From RUG11551 sp045586185 (GTDB lineage Bacteria; Planctomycetota; Planctomycetia; Pirellulales; Thermoguttaceae), in NCBI GenBank assembly GCA_045586185.1, contig JAZMZV010000049.1, positions 1-10,450 on the forward strand: a DNA stretch of 10,450 bases, read 5' to 3'. Of the stretch, positions 1 through 6,262 are shown in pieces. Position 1 is the first letter of the stretch; each line of letters begins with the position of its first letter. The notes under the pieces were generated by a model. That model was not told the DNA's origin and made no database searches. It saw only the letters and a list, made by a program, of their open reading frames with translations. A program made the translations under genes and the position numbers.

Positions 1-6
1 CAAACC

Positions 7-28
7 GTGTAAACGTTAAAATTTACAC
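7..28. repeat. 7-bp perfect inverted repeat near the left edge
   Basis: GTGTAAA (7-13) and TTTACAC (22-28) form a perfect inverted repeat around an 8-nt loop. No T-run follows on either strand, so it does not look like an intrinsic terminator. It could be an operator for a gene to the left of the window, because a -10-like TATACT (minus strand, complement of 46-51) points that way. The function is unknown. Confidence 0.45.
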
Positions 29-66
29 AAAAACCATTAATTATAGTATACAAGTAGTCACCCTAA

Positions 67-137
67 AAGTGCAAGCATAAAGTCGCCACCCAATGACACA
101 AAAATTTTCCCCAAGTGGGGACTTTTCGCTTGCACTT
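67..137. repeat. Large imperfect inverted repeat downstream of the surface-polymer operon
   Basis: The arms 67-89 and 115-137 pair at 20 of 23 positions; mismatches are 77/127, 78/126 and 85/119. The outermost 10 bp (AAGTGCAAGC / GCTTGCACTT) are perfect and the loop is 25 nt. An alternative hairpin, TCCCC-AAGT-GGGGA at 108-121, overlaps the right arm and is mutually exclusive with the long stem. The element starts 89 nt past the stop of the last operon gene. It may be a bidirectional terminator with only short T-runs (TTTT on the minus strand after the arm), an operator, or a small repeat element. Each arm carries a TTGCAC that could serve as a -35 element pointing outward. Confidence 0.6.
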
Positions 138-141
138 GACC

Positions 142-170
142 CATACTGTTTATATCATACAATCAGTATG
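142..170. repeat. 7-bp inverted repeat, possible outward promoter
   Basis: CATACTG (142-148) and CAGTATG (164-170) form a perfect inverted repeat with a 15-nt AT-rich loop. On the plus strand TTGACC (136-141) and TACAAT (158-163) sit 16 nt apart and resemble a sigma70 promoter. No convincing gene starts downstream on that strand, because the next gene is convergent. The stretch 171-225 shows nothing else recognisable. Confidence 0.35.
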
Positions 171-225
171 AGTTCATGCATTGTAATTATCCAGAAAAAC
201 CGAAATTAAAAAGAACCTTGTCCTT

Positions 226-1239
226 TTAAACCCATTTTTCCGGCAGCTGAAGCATTTGTCCAAATTTTAAGTCCCATTTGGGAGGAGCAAATAATTCATA
301 ACCGGCTCCTGAATAAAATGTCATTTCACCAAAATAAATCTTGCCATTCAGGTTATAAAAATCCACTCTTGCATGAGGAAAGCCTTCAGACAGTTTTTGG
401 GCAAAGCTAACCATCAAATCCAGATTATCCGGTTTTGGGTACGTTCTGTTGTCAATTGGATATTGCAATCCAAACGGCTGACGATTCCAATTTAAATCGT
501 AGAAAATGCGTTTGTGTTCGATAAACCGGTCAGTATCAATCCATACAAAATAAGGCTGACCATTAAAACAAATAAACTTGTAATCTAAAAGATTTTTATC
601 GAACTGTTCTATATATTGTTCGCAAATTATCTTTGGTTGAATATTCTTATACACCCATTCCAGATGAGCGAAATACAGATTGCTTTCAGGCTCCATCCAT
701 TGCTGAAGCTTCTTCTTTGTCTCTTCAATATCCAGCGTCGATTTGTCTTTACAAATAATATTCTGACCGCTGCCCCAATTCACTTTTAATACAAAGCGAT
801 TCGGCAAGGCGTCAAAATCAATCTCGTCTGGGGAGGAATAGACGCCAAGCGACGGAACGAGATACTCTTCCCCAATCCTTTGAGCTATATAATCGCGTAC
901 AGCAACTTTATCGGCGCACTGGGTCAATAAGGGATTATGATAGTACAACTTCAGCCACTGAAGCTTTTCATTAAACGATTGAGGATTCTCCCAATTAATT
1001 GTATTTCCAAACTTCTCCTTGTAACAACAATCCAAATAATACCTTTGATCTTCTTCAGAAAGAGTCCCGCTAAAACGAGTAAAATACAGAATCTTTTCAA
1101 AACGAGTCAACCGCCGCTGCCAACGCCATTGTTTGCCCAGTATCTCCAGAACGCGATAAGCGCCTTCCCTACGAATCGAAAAAACTCGTTTCGGTCCATA
1201 CTTAATATCCCAATAAAGCTGTTTGAGTGATTGGAGCAT
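226..1239 (-). CDS. TupA-like ATP-grasp protein, surface-polymer biosynthesis
   Basis: The 337-residue protein resembles the TupA-like ATP-grasp family, named after a Bacillus protein needed for teichuronopeptide (a glutamate/glucuronate cell-wall polymer). Visible family hallmarks are SFNEKLQWLK (residues 88-97), ADKVAVRDY (109-117), the nucleotide-binding strand around FVLKVNWGSGQN (149-160, with Lys152), DYKFICFNG (219-227), VDFY (292-295) and the acidic GEMTFYSGAG (304-313, with Glu305 as a likely metal ligand). There is no signal peptide or membrane segment, so it should be cytoplasmic. The start codon follows the upstream gene's TAA with no gap and lacks a clear Shine-Dalgarno site, suggesting translational coupling. 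It probably ligates an amino acid or similar group to a glycan or precursor. That substrate is inferred from the family and from the CapA and exporter neighbours, not visible in the sequence. Confidence 0.82.
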   Translation of the reverse strand: MLQSLKQLYWDIKYGPKRVFSIRREGAYRVLEILGKQWRWQRRLTRFEKILYFTRFSGTLSEEDQRYYLDCCYKEKFGNTINWENPQSFNEKLQWLKLYYHNPLLTQCADKVAVRDYIAQRIGEEYLVPSLGVYSSPDEIDFDALPNRFVLKVNWGSGQNIICKDKSTLDIEETKKKLQQWMEPESNLYFAHLEWVYKNIQPKIICEQYIEQFDKNLLDYKFICFNGQPYFVWIDTDRFIEHKRIFYDLNWNRQPFGLQYPIDNRTYPKPDNLDLMVSFAQKLSEGFPHARVDFYNLNGKIYFGEMTFYSGAGYELFAPPKWDLKFGQMLQLPEKWV

Positions 1240-2532
1240 TTAATCTATTTGTTGCTTAAAAAAAGCGCTTGAAACATCTATATCAGCATTATCAAAAACG
1301 TAACGTTTGACGTCCTCATCGGTTTGAGCTGTTCGATAATCATCCTGCTGTCCGGCAAGTACAGATAAAACTGTTTCCATTGCATCCTTATGGGGCATGC
1401 ATGCATACCAATTGTACATTGCCCGACATTCCATAATTTCTTTTCCAAGTTCTTTTTTTACGATGGAAAATTTAGCAGTATCAGACAAAATCTTATCATA
1501 GCGATTTCTTAACACATGCCATAAATGCCGAATTCTGGTTAATTTAGACTGTGGGATTAATTGAATCTGTTTTTCCGGAGCTGATTTTTGGAAAAAGGGC
1601 AGCATGGTTTCAAATCGCAAGAAAGCAAACGACTGCCATAAGCCTGTAAGTAATTGCCGATCAGACAATGGAACGTTAATTCTATCCATATATCCTTCAT
1701 GCTTATCCCAGTTGGACTCCACAATTTCGATTGAAGAATCATTCTCTTTTACAAGAATATCAAGAGGCGTCATCTTAACGCTTTGAATTTTTTTATTCTT
1801 GATTTCAACATCGGCGCATAATGACCACAATGAATTCTTTTTGGATTGAAATTTCTGCGTAGGAATGACAAAATTACCTAATCCATAAACGATCCAACCT
1901 GTTTTATATTGTTCCCAGCCTTGAGGAACATGACTGTGATGACCATAAACTAAATCAACGCCGCAATCAATAAAACTGCGTAATATATCCTGCCAGGTTG
2001 GCGAAGGCCAGCAGTTCCATTCTGAAGCGCTGTGAATTGACAGAATCAAAACGTCGCATTGTTTGCGAACGTCTATTATTTTAGAATACAAACGAGGAGT
2101 AATATAATCTACTCCTAAACGATTATCTAACGATAATCCAAACTCCTTATCGGAAATAAAAAGAACGCCAATGGTTCCTTCAGACGTTTCTAAAAATAGA
2201 GGTTTATATTGATTGCCTCGACTAACGCCGCCATAAAGGATGTTATTTTTCTCACAAGCCGCGATAGTATCTTTAATACCTTGTTCAGAATGGTCGCCGA
2301 TATGATTATTGGCCAATGAAAAAATTAATGGTCGCTTGGAAAGTCCATTGATAACAGCTTCAAACCCGGACAAAGAACCTTCCAAAACAGGTCCAGCTTT
2401 TAAAGTTCCATTTGCGTCATCAGTTATGGGCGTTTCCAGATTGCAAAAAAAATAATCCGCATGAGTTACATATTGATCGTATGTAACTTTCTGTGGAGTT
2501 ACCCATAAATCGCCATAAAACTTAATGTTCAT
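1240..2532 (-). CDS. CapA-like protein (PGA_cap metallophosphatase fold)
   Basis: This 430-residue protein belongs to the CapA family, known from poly-gamma-glutamate capsule synthesis and having a calcineurin-like metallophosphoesterase fold. Visible motifs are FYGDL with Asp8 (5-9), NLETP (31-35), ANNH (74-77), an IHSASEW strand where the family usually has an HWG-type motif (166-172), GHHSHVPQG (197-205) and YGLGNF (216-221). No signal peptide or transmembrane helix is seen, although many CapA proteins are membrane-anchored. The ATG at 2532 was preferred because the protein then begins at the first beta-strand and lies 13 nt after the ABC gene. An upstream ATG at 2580 would add 16 residues and overlap that gene by 35 nt. 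The C-terminal 150 or so residues have no family assignment I can make. It probably acts in making, transferring or trimming the polymer handled by this operon. Confidence 0.85.
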   Translation of the reverse strand: MNIKFYGDLWVTPQKVTYDQYVTHADYFFCNLETPITDDANGTLKAGPVLEGSLSGFEAVINGLSKRPLIFSLANNHIGDHSEQGIKDTIAACEKNNILYGGVSRGNQYKPLFLETSEGTIGVLFISDKEFGLSLDNRLGVDYITPRLYSKIIDVRKQCDVLILSIHSASEWNCWPSPTWQDILRSFIDCGVDLVYGHHSHVPQGWEQYKTGWIVYGLGNFVIPTQKFQSKKNSLWSLCADVEIKNKKIQSVKMTPLDILVKENDSSIEIVESNWDKHEGYMDRINVPLSDRQLLTGLWQSFAFLRFETMLPFFQKSAPEKQIQLIPQSKLTRIRHLWHVLRNRYDKILSDTAKFSIVKKELGKEIMECRAMYNWYACMPHKDAMETVLSVLAGQQDDYRTAQTDEDVKRYVFDNADIDVSSAFFKQQID

Positions 2533-2545
2533 TTTTTGCCATATA

Positions 2546-3814
2546 TTACTCGTAATGCATTTCCCATTCGTATGGAACAAAACAACGTTGTCCCATTTTA
2601 TTAGAACATGTCTTTAATGGCCAATCCGGTTCATCAACATACTCAACATGTAAACAACGGTCAATTGCTCGATGATCAATATATTTAGTATCTACTCGCG
2701 GATCCTCATTCTGCCCTAGCAAAATACTTAATGAATATGGTCCAGCAACTAAAGGAACATGTTTCAAATAGAATTCAACATAACCATCTCTTTCTAATCG
2801 ACCAAGCTGTTTTCGGGAAATCCTTGTTCCGGTGTACATGATATGATCCTCTCCTGGGCTGACAAAAACCACATTAATAAGGCTATTGTCTAAAGGTTCA
2901 TTAACTCCAAAGTACACACGAATATATAATTGTTCATTACAAAAGCAATATGCTTCCTCTGTCAATGTATCAGGCGAAGTCCCTATTAAAACCTTTTTGA
3001 TATATGCTTTTTGACGGTCGTCTTGACGGCATTTTTCGCCCAGGGATTTTTGTTCATTTCGAAGAATATTATAATACTCTTTAATGATGTTAACTGTTGA
3101 ACCATCATCAAGCATCGCGCCATGGTCAAACAATATTGCTCTTTGACATAGACTACGAACTGCTGCCATGTTATGACTGACGAATACAACCGTGCGCCCT
3201 TCGCTTGCAACATCGCTCATTTTTCCAAGGCATTTTTTTTGAAAGGCTATATCTCCGACAGAAAGGACCTCGTCAACGATCAATATTTCCGGTTCCAGAT
3301 GAGCCGCAACGGCGAACCCCAATCTGGCGTACATGCCGCTGGAATAGCGTTTGACTGGCATGTCTAAAAAATCTTCAATCCCGGAAAAATCGACAATAGC
3401 GTCGAATTTCGATTTGATTTCCTTGCGAGTCATGCCCAGAATCGATCCGTTGAGGAATATATTTTCTCGACCGGTCAGATCGCCATGGAAACCAGAACCG
3501 ATTTCAATTAGAGAACGTAAACGTCCGTTGACTTTGATACTTCCCCGATTTGGCTTGAGAATTTTGGAAAGAATCTTCAGAAGAGTGCTCTTTCCAGCGC
3601 CGTTATGCCCAATTAAAGCGACCGATTCCCCTTCTTCGACTTTGAAATCAACGTCTTTGAGAGCCCAGAATTCGTTTTTTTGAAGTTCCGCTCGACTGGG
3701 TCCTAACCCGACCATGCTTTTGAGCATAGCAGGTATAGCATCGCGAAGCGAATCGTTGAACTCGCCGCGATTAAACTTTTTCCAAACGTGATTGACTTCT
3801 AAAGCGGTTCCCAT
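2546..3814 (-). CDS. ABC transporter ATPase for polysaccharide/polyol-phosphate export (Wzt/TagH type)
   Basis: This 422-residue protein is the ATP-hydrolysing subunit of an ABC-2-type exporter for surface glycans or teichoic-acid-like polymers. The NTPase domain shows Walker A GHNGAGKST (69-77), the signature YSSGM (157-161), Walker B ILIVDE (177-182) and the switch His214 in FVSHN. About 40 residues precede the core, with the RGEFNDSLRDA segment common in O-antigen exporters. Residues from roughly 265 to 422 resemble the beta-rich Wzt C-terminal domain that recognises the modified end of the polymer. It is the first gene of the operon. No permease partner (Wzm/TagG) is in the window, so it must be encoded elsewhere, perhaps to the left. 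A clear Shine-Dalgarno site is not visible before the ATG. The half encoding the C-terminal domain is visibly AT-richer than the half encoding the ATPase core. Confidence 0.92.
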   Translation of the reverse strand: MGTALEVNHVWKKFNRGEFNDSLRDAIPAMLKSMVGLGPSRAELQKNEFWALKDVDFKVEEGESVALIGHNGAGKSTLLKILSKILKPNRGSIKVNGRLRSLIEIGSGFHGDLTGRENIFLNGSILGMTRKEIKSKFDAIVDFSGIEDFLDMPVKRYSSGMYARLGFAVAAHLEPEILIVDEVLSVGDIAFQKKCLGKMSDVASEGRTVVFVSHNMAAVRSLCQRAILFDHGAMLDDGSTVNIIKEYYNILRNEQKSLGEKCRQDDRQKAYIKKVLIGTSPDTLTEEAYCFCNEQLYIRVYFGVNEPLDNSLINVVFVSPGEDHIMYTGTRISRKQLGRLERDGYVEFYLKHVPLVAGPYSLSILLGQNEDPRVDTKYIDHRAIDRCLHVEYVDEPDWPLKTCSNKMGQRCFVPYEWEMHYE

Positions 3815-3861
3815 ATTGGCAAAAACTATAAACCTGTATAATTCAGTAATTTATTAATATT

Positions 3862-3890
3862 ATTATAGTATACATTTCGGCTTTTTGCTA
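3862..3890 (-). promoter_or_regulatory. Candidate promoter of the surface-polymer operon
   Basis: A perfect TATAAT (complement of 3862-3867) overlaps a TATACT (complement of 3867-3872) about 50 nt before the ABC ATPase start. The best -35 match at 17-nt spacing, TAGCAA (complement of 3885-3890), is poor. The region is very AT-rich, so -10-like strings are expected by chance. Confidence 0.3.
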
Positions 3891-4093
3891 TTTTTTTTAT
3901 AATTGATTTTTGAATAACGCAAAAGAAATAACGTATTTAACCTATTTTAATCAATTTAACAATCTGTAGAATATTTTTATGTCATACAAAATATGAGAAC
4001 GGGAAGCCCTGTTTAAAACTGTTTTTCCAGAGCTAAAGATTCGTCATACGCAAGAGTTGTTTTGAAACTCGTTGGACATGGCGGAGACTATGG
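3891..4093. other. Intergenic stretch without a recognisable gene
   Basis: Between the surface-polymer operon and the aminotransferase, about 350 nt (3815-4162) carry no credible coding sequence on either strand. The left part is AT-rich and probably promoter DNA. Near the right end GAGTT (4054-4058) and AACTC (4066-4070), extended by CAA/TTG, form a small hairpin. I see no RNA gene or mobile element in it. Confidence 0.4.
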
Positions 4094-4119
4094 GCGCCGC
4101 ACTCCCACGAGAGCGACGC
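4094..4119 (-). repeat. Strong hairpin downstream of the aminotransferase gene
   Basis: Read on the minus strand, GCGTCGC (4119-4113) pairs with GCGGCGC (4100-4094). After a T.T mismatch, CTC pairs with GAG around a 4-nt loop. The stem is 7 bp (one G.U) plus 3 bp. It begins 44 nt past the aminotransferase stop. No T-run follows, so it is either a 3'-end stabilising hairpin or a Rho-assisted stop rather than a standard intrinsic terminator. Confidence 0.5.
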
Positions 4120-4120
4120 T

Positions 4121-4160
4121 TTGCGTAATTACGAATTCCGCATTACGAATTACGAATTAG
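4121..4160. repeat. Heptanucleotide tandem repeat array, ATTACGA family
   Basis: Units at 4128-4134 (ATTACGA), 4135-4141 (ATTCCGC, a variant), 4142-4148 and 4149-4155 (both ATTACGA), followed by ATTAG, run in strict 7-nt phase. A more diverged unit lies at 4121-4127. The array ends 2 nt from the aminotransferase stop codon. It is of the short-tandem heptamer type known from intergenic DNA of filamentous cyanobacteria and some other bacteria. No function is evident. Confidence 0.7.
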
Positions 4161-4162
4161 CT

Positions 4163-5461
4163 TCAGCTTCCCAGGTACGCGGTAATCGCGTTGGCGATGC
4201 GGTGGTAAATCTGCGGGCGCTTTTCGTCGTCGCAGTTGAGGAGGGTTATGCGGAAGCCTTTCAAGTCGGTCGCGAAGCCGGACAGCGGCGTAACGCAAAT
4301 TCCCTCTGACCCGAGCAGGTAATAGACAAAGCGTTTGTCCGGGGATTTCCCTTTCGCCAGCTGTTCGACGCAGGCGCGGATTTCCGGGTTCTCAATCGGC
4401 AGGGTCTGTTTGTCATTGAGTACGCCGTCTTCAAAGACAACGGAGAAATAGAACGCGCCCTGCGTTCGGTTGACAATCACGCCGGGAACGTTTTCGAAAA
4501 TATCGTAGACCTCGTTGGCGCGCTTTTCGAACATCTTCGCGCGGCGGCGAAGGTGAGCGGGATAGCGGGAATCGCCGACAACTTCCGGAATCGACATCTG
4601 CGGCAGCGTCGTCGAGCAGACTTCCAGCATCTTCGCGTTGAAAATGCTTTGGATGTATTCTTTGAAGTCCGGGTTTTTGTCCTGGTTGAGAACTTCAATC
4701 CAGCCGCAGCGAGAGCCGGGCCACGGGTACTCTTTGCTGATGCCGCGCAGAGCGATGGCGGGCACGTCCTGAACGATTTCGGAAATGTGCAGCGTCCGCG
4801 CTCCGTTATAGCAGATGTGCGAGTAAATTTCGTCGACAATCATAAACAGCTTGTTGCGGCGGCAGATCTCGACGATGTCTTCCAGCGCTTCCCGCTTGTA
4901 GACGACGCCGGTCGGGTTGTCTGGATTAACCAGACCAATGCCGGCAATCGACTTGTTGTACTTGACCTGCATGCGGATGTTTTCGATGTCCGGCTGCCAT
5001 TTGTTGTACGGGTCAAGGCGGAACTGGACGTTGTCGTAACCCATTCTCATACTTTCGTTGGACGAATGGGTGGAGTAAATAGGGTTGGGAAGCAGGACTC
5101 TGGCGTTGCGATGAATGAGCTTGTAGACCTTGTCGACTGCGTCCGCCACGCCGTTAAAGCAGAGGATGTCGTTGGCAGTCGTCTGCGCTCCGCCGCGCTT
5201 GTTGATTTGTTCCGAAAGGAATTCCCGAGTCTGGAGAAGCCCGCGAGTGGGGCAGTACGCCCAGGTTTTGCTGTTGAAAAGCAGATTCTGAACCTTCTCG
5301 ACAATCCACGGCTCGATCGTTTCGCCCATCGCGACCGGGTCGCCGATGTTTTCCCATGTAATTTCAAGACCAAGCTCCTTGAGCTTGTTGGCGTCCTCAA
5401 CAATTTGACGAATTTCGTATTCGAGGTATTTCGCGCCTTCGTGCAGAATCGGTAATCGCAT
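4163..5461 (-). CDS. Class I/II pyridoxal-phosphate-dependent aminotransferase
   Basis: This 432-residue protein is a fold-type I PLP aminotransferase of the aspartate-aminotransferase superfamily (COG0436-like). Visible residues are NPDNPTG (179-185, with Asn182), Asp210 and Tyr213 in VDEIYSH, which contact the cofactor ring, Lys243 in ISKEYPWPGSR, which should form the Schiff base, and Arg251, which should bind the phosphate. GFRITLL near the C-terminus holds the arginine expected to bind the substrate carboxylate. It should move amino groups between an amino acid and a 2-oxo acid in the cytoplasm. Substrate choice (alanine, aspartate, aromatic) cannot be read from the motifs. The start is supported by AAGGA (complement of 5469-5473), 7 nt before the ATG. 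It follows tRNA-Glu on the same strand but is separated from it by a terminator. Its G+C content is clearly higher than that of the surface-polymer genes. Confidence 0.9.
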   Translation of the reverse strand: MRLPILHEGAKYLEYEIRQIVEDANKLKELGLEITWENIGDPVAMGETIEPWIVEKVQNLLFNSKTWAYCPTRGLLQTREFLSEQINKRGGAQTTANDILCFNGVADAVDKVYKLIHRNARVLLPNPIYSTHSSNESMRMGYDNVQFRLDPYNKWQPDIENIRMQVKYNKSIAGIGLVNPDNPTGVVYKREALEDIVEICRRNKLFMIVDEIYSHICYNGARTLHISEIVQDVPAIALRGISKEYPWPGSRCGWIEVLNQDKNPDFKEYIQSIFNAKMLEVCSTTLPQMSIPEVVGDSRYPAHLRRRAKMFEKRANEVYDIFENVPGVIVNRTQGAFYFSVVFEDGVLNDKQTLPIENPEIRACVEQLAKGKSPDKRFVYYLLGSEGICVTPLSGFATDLKGFRITLLNCDDEKRPQIYHRIANAITAYLGS

Positions 5462-5530
5462 GATTTATTCCTTACATCGAATTCCTGTGGGAAAATGACG
5501 TTGACAGCAACCCCGGCAACAGCCTAACCG

Positions 5531-5559
5531 TTTGTATCCGGACTATATACGGATACAAA
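5531..5559. repeat. 10-bp perfect inverted repeat, possible aminotransferase operator
   Basis: TTTGTATCCG (5531-5540) and CGGATACAAA (5550-5559) form a perfect inverted repeat around GACTATATA. It lies about 70 nt before the aminotransferase start and partly overlaps the T-tract of the tRNA terminator. It could be a second terminator hairpin, but no T-run follows on the minus strand. A symmetric repressor site over a -10-like TATATA is an alternative. Confidence 0.5.
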
Positions 5560-5582
5560 AAAACCGCGTCTAATTAACGCGG
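5557..5582 (-). terminator. Rho-independent terminator of tRNA-Glu
   Basis: On the minus strand CCGCGT (complement of 5577-5582) pairs with ACGCGG (complement of 5564-5569) around a 7-nt loop. Seven T residues (complement of 5557-5563) follow directly. It lies 27 nt past the tRNA 3' end, a normal position for a tRNA terminator. Confidence 0.85.
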
Positions 5583-5608
5583 CGCATTGAATTGGTCAAC
5601 AATCTAAT

Positions 5609-5680
5609 TGACCCCGACGGGATTCGAACCCGTTTACCGGCCTTGAAAGGGCCGTGGCCTAACCGTTAGCCGACGGGGCC
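5609..5680 (-). tRNA. tRNA-Glu (anticodon UUC)
   Basis: The 72-nt sequence folds as a complete cloverleaf. The acceptor stem is GGCCCCG paired with CGGGGTC (one G.U). The D arm has GGC/GCC, and the anticodon stem CGGCC/GGCCG holds the loop CTTTCAA with anticodon TTC. The T arm is ACGGG-TTCGAAT-CCCGT. The discriminator base is A (complement of 5609). The CCA end is not encoded, since AATT-like sequence follows, so it must be added enzymatically. It inserts glutamate at GAA/GAG codons and also supplies Glu-tRNA for tetrapyrrole synthesis in organisms with that route. Confidence 0.97.
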
Positions 5681-5745
5681 ATAAGCTCTTGAAGAACTTA
5701 AGGGCTTTAACTCTGAACGGCTAAGCGTTCGCGTTAAAGATGTGA

Positions 5746-5775
5746 GTATTAAACCACAAAACGCTGTTTTGTCAA
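5746..5775 (-). promoter_or_regulatory. Candidate sigma70 promoter of tRNA-Glu
   Basis: A perfect -35 TTGACA (complement of 5770-5775) lies 18 nt before a weak -10, TAATAC (complement of 5746-5751). AATACT, one base further on, is an alternative -10. This would start transcription about 60 nt before the mature tRNA. The stretch 5681-5745 shows no gene. Confidence 0.55.
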
Positions 5776-5842
5776 TGGGGCGGACGAAAAATTTTTCTAT
5801 TTTTTTGGAAACTGTTTAAATATTCGTCTCATATAATCGGAA

Positions 5843-5950
5843 CGGACGCCGTCCGAGAGGCGCAATCGGTCTGTACAGGCGTACTTCCAGCGTCTATTCC
5901 TTTACAGACGTCTGGGCGTCTATGCAGGAACGGACGCTTAAACGCTGCGT
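5843..5950. repeat. Palindrome-rich intergenic stretch after csrA
   Basis: This stretch directly after the csrA stop holds several short palindromes: CGGACG-C-CGTCCG (5843-5855), CTGTACAG (5871-5878), CAGACGTCTG (5905-5914) and AACGC-x-GCGTT next to the stop. GCGTCTAT occurs twice (5890-5897 and 5916-5923). It has no open frame of note. It could be a structured csrA 3' UTR or terminator region, but no hairpin followed by a T-run is present. Confidence 0.45.
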
Positions 5951-6262
5951 TCAAGTCTTCTTTTTGATAACCTTTTTGGCGATCGGCTTCGTTTTCGGCG
6001 CCGCCGCTTCCGTTTTTGGCGGTTCCGATTCCATCTCGGCATTGTCCATTTCTACCGACAGCGTATCCGTCGTGTTGACGCTCAGGGCATGAACAGACGC
6101 CTGACGTCGAATGGCGTCGTAGACTTCTTTTCTGTGAACTGTAACGTCGGACGGTGCGTTGACTCCAAGGCGAACTTTGTCGCCGCGCACGTCAACCACG
6201 ACAACAATAATATTATCGTTGATGACAATGCTTTCGTTCTTTTTGCGGGATAATACTAACAT
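5951..6262 (-). CDS. csrA: Carbon storage regulator CsrA with C-terminal extension
   Basis: The first 55 or so of 103 residues are a clear CsrA/RsmA domain, a homodimeric RNA-binding protein that recognises GGA motifs in mRNA leaders and alters translation or stability. MLVLSRKKNESI at the N-terminus, RLGVNAPSDV (31-40) and VHRKEVY (42-48, with the RNA-contacting Arg44) match the family; Arg6 is also present. The ATG at 6262 was chosen because CsrA proteins start exactly at this strand. An in-frame ATG at 6307 would add 15 unrelated residues, and its codon lies close to the promoter -10. Residues 56-103 form a low-complexity tail rich in Glu, Ala, Pro and Thr that ends in a Lys-rich segment (KPIAKKVIKKKT). 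This is unlike the roughly 60-residue enterobacterial protein. It is transcribed divergently from the tatD-like gene. Confidence 0.95.
   Translation of the reverse strand: MLVLSRKKNESIVINDNIIVVVVDVRGDKVRLGVNAPSDVTVHRKEVYDAIRRQASVHALSVNTTDTLSVEMDNAEMESEPPKTEAAAPKTKPIAKKVIKKKT

Noticed and set aside
168..209. Thirteen-codon open frame on the plus strand starting at ATG 168
   Set aside because: It has no ribosome-binding site, is very short and has no recognisable sequence, so chance is the best explanation.
2533..2580. Longer CapA-like start at 2580
   Set aside because: It overlaps the ABC ATPase gene by 35 nt and adds residues before the conserved first beta-strand; the start at 2532 fits the family and the operon spacing better.
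4553..5455. A 300-codon open frame on the plus strand opposite the aminotransferase
   Set aside because: It is fully antisense to a gene with intact family motifs, has no recognisable domain, and is explained by the high G+C of the real gene on the other strand.
5609..5680. tRNA-Glu as an integration site for a mobile element
   Set aside because: I found no second copy of the tRNA 3' end in the window and no integrase gene, so nothing supports an integrated element here.
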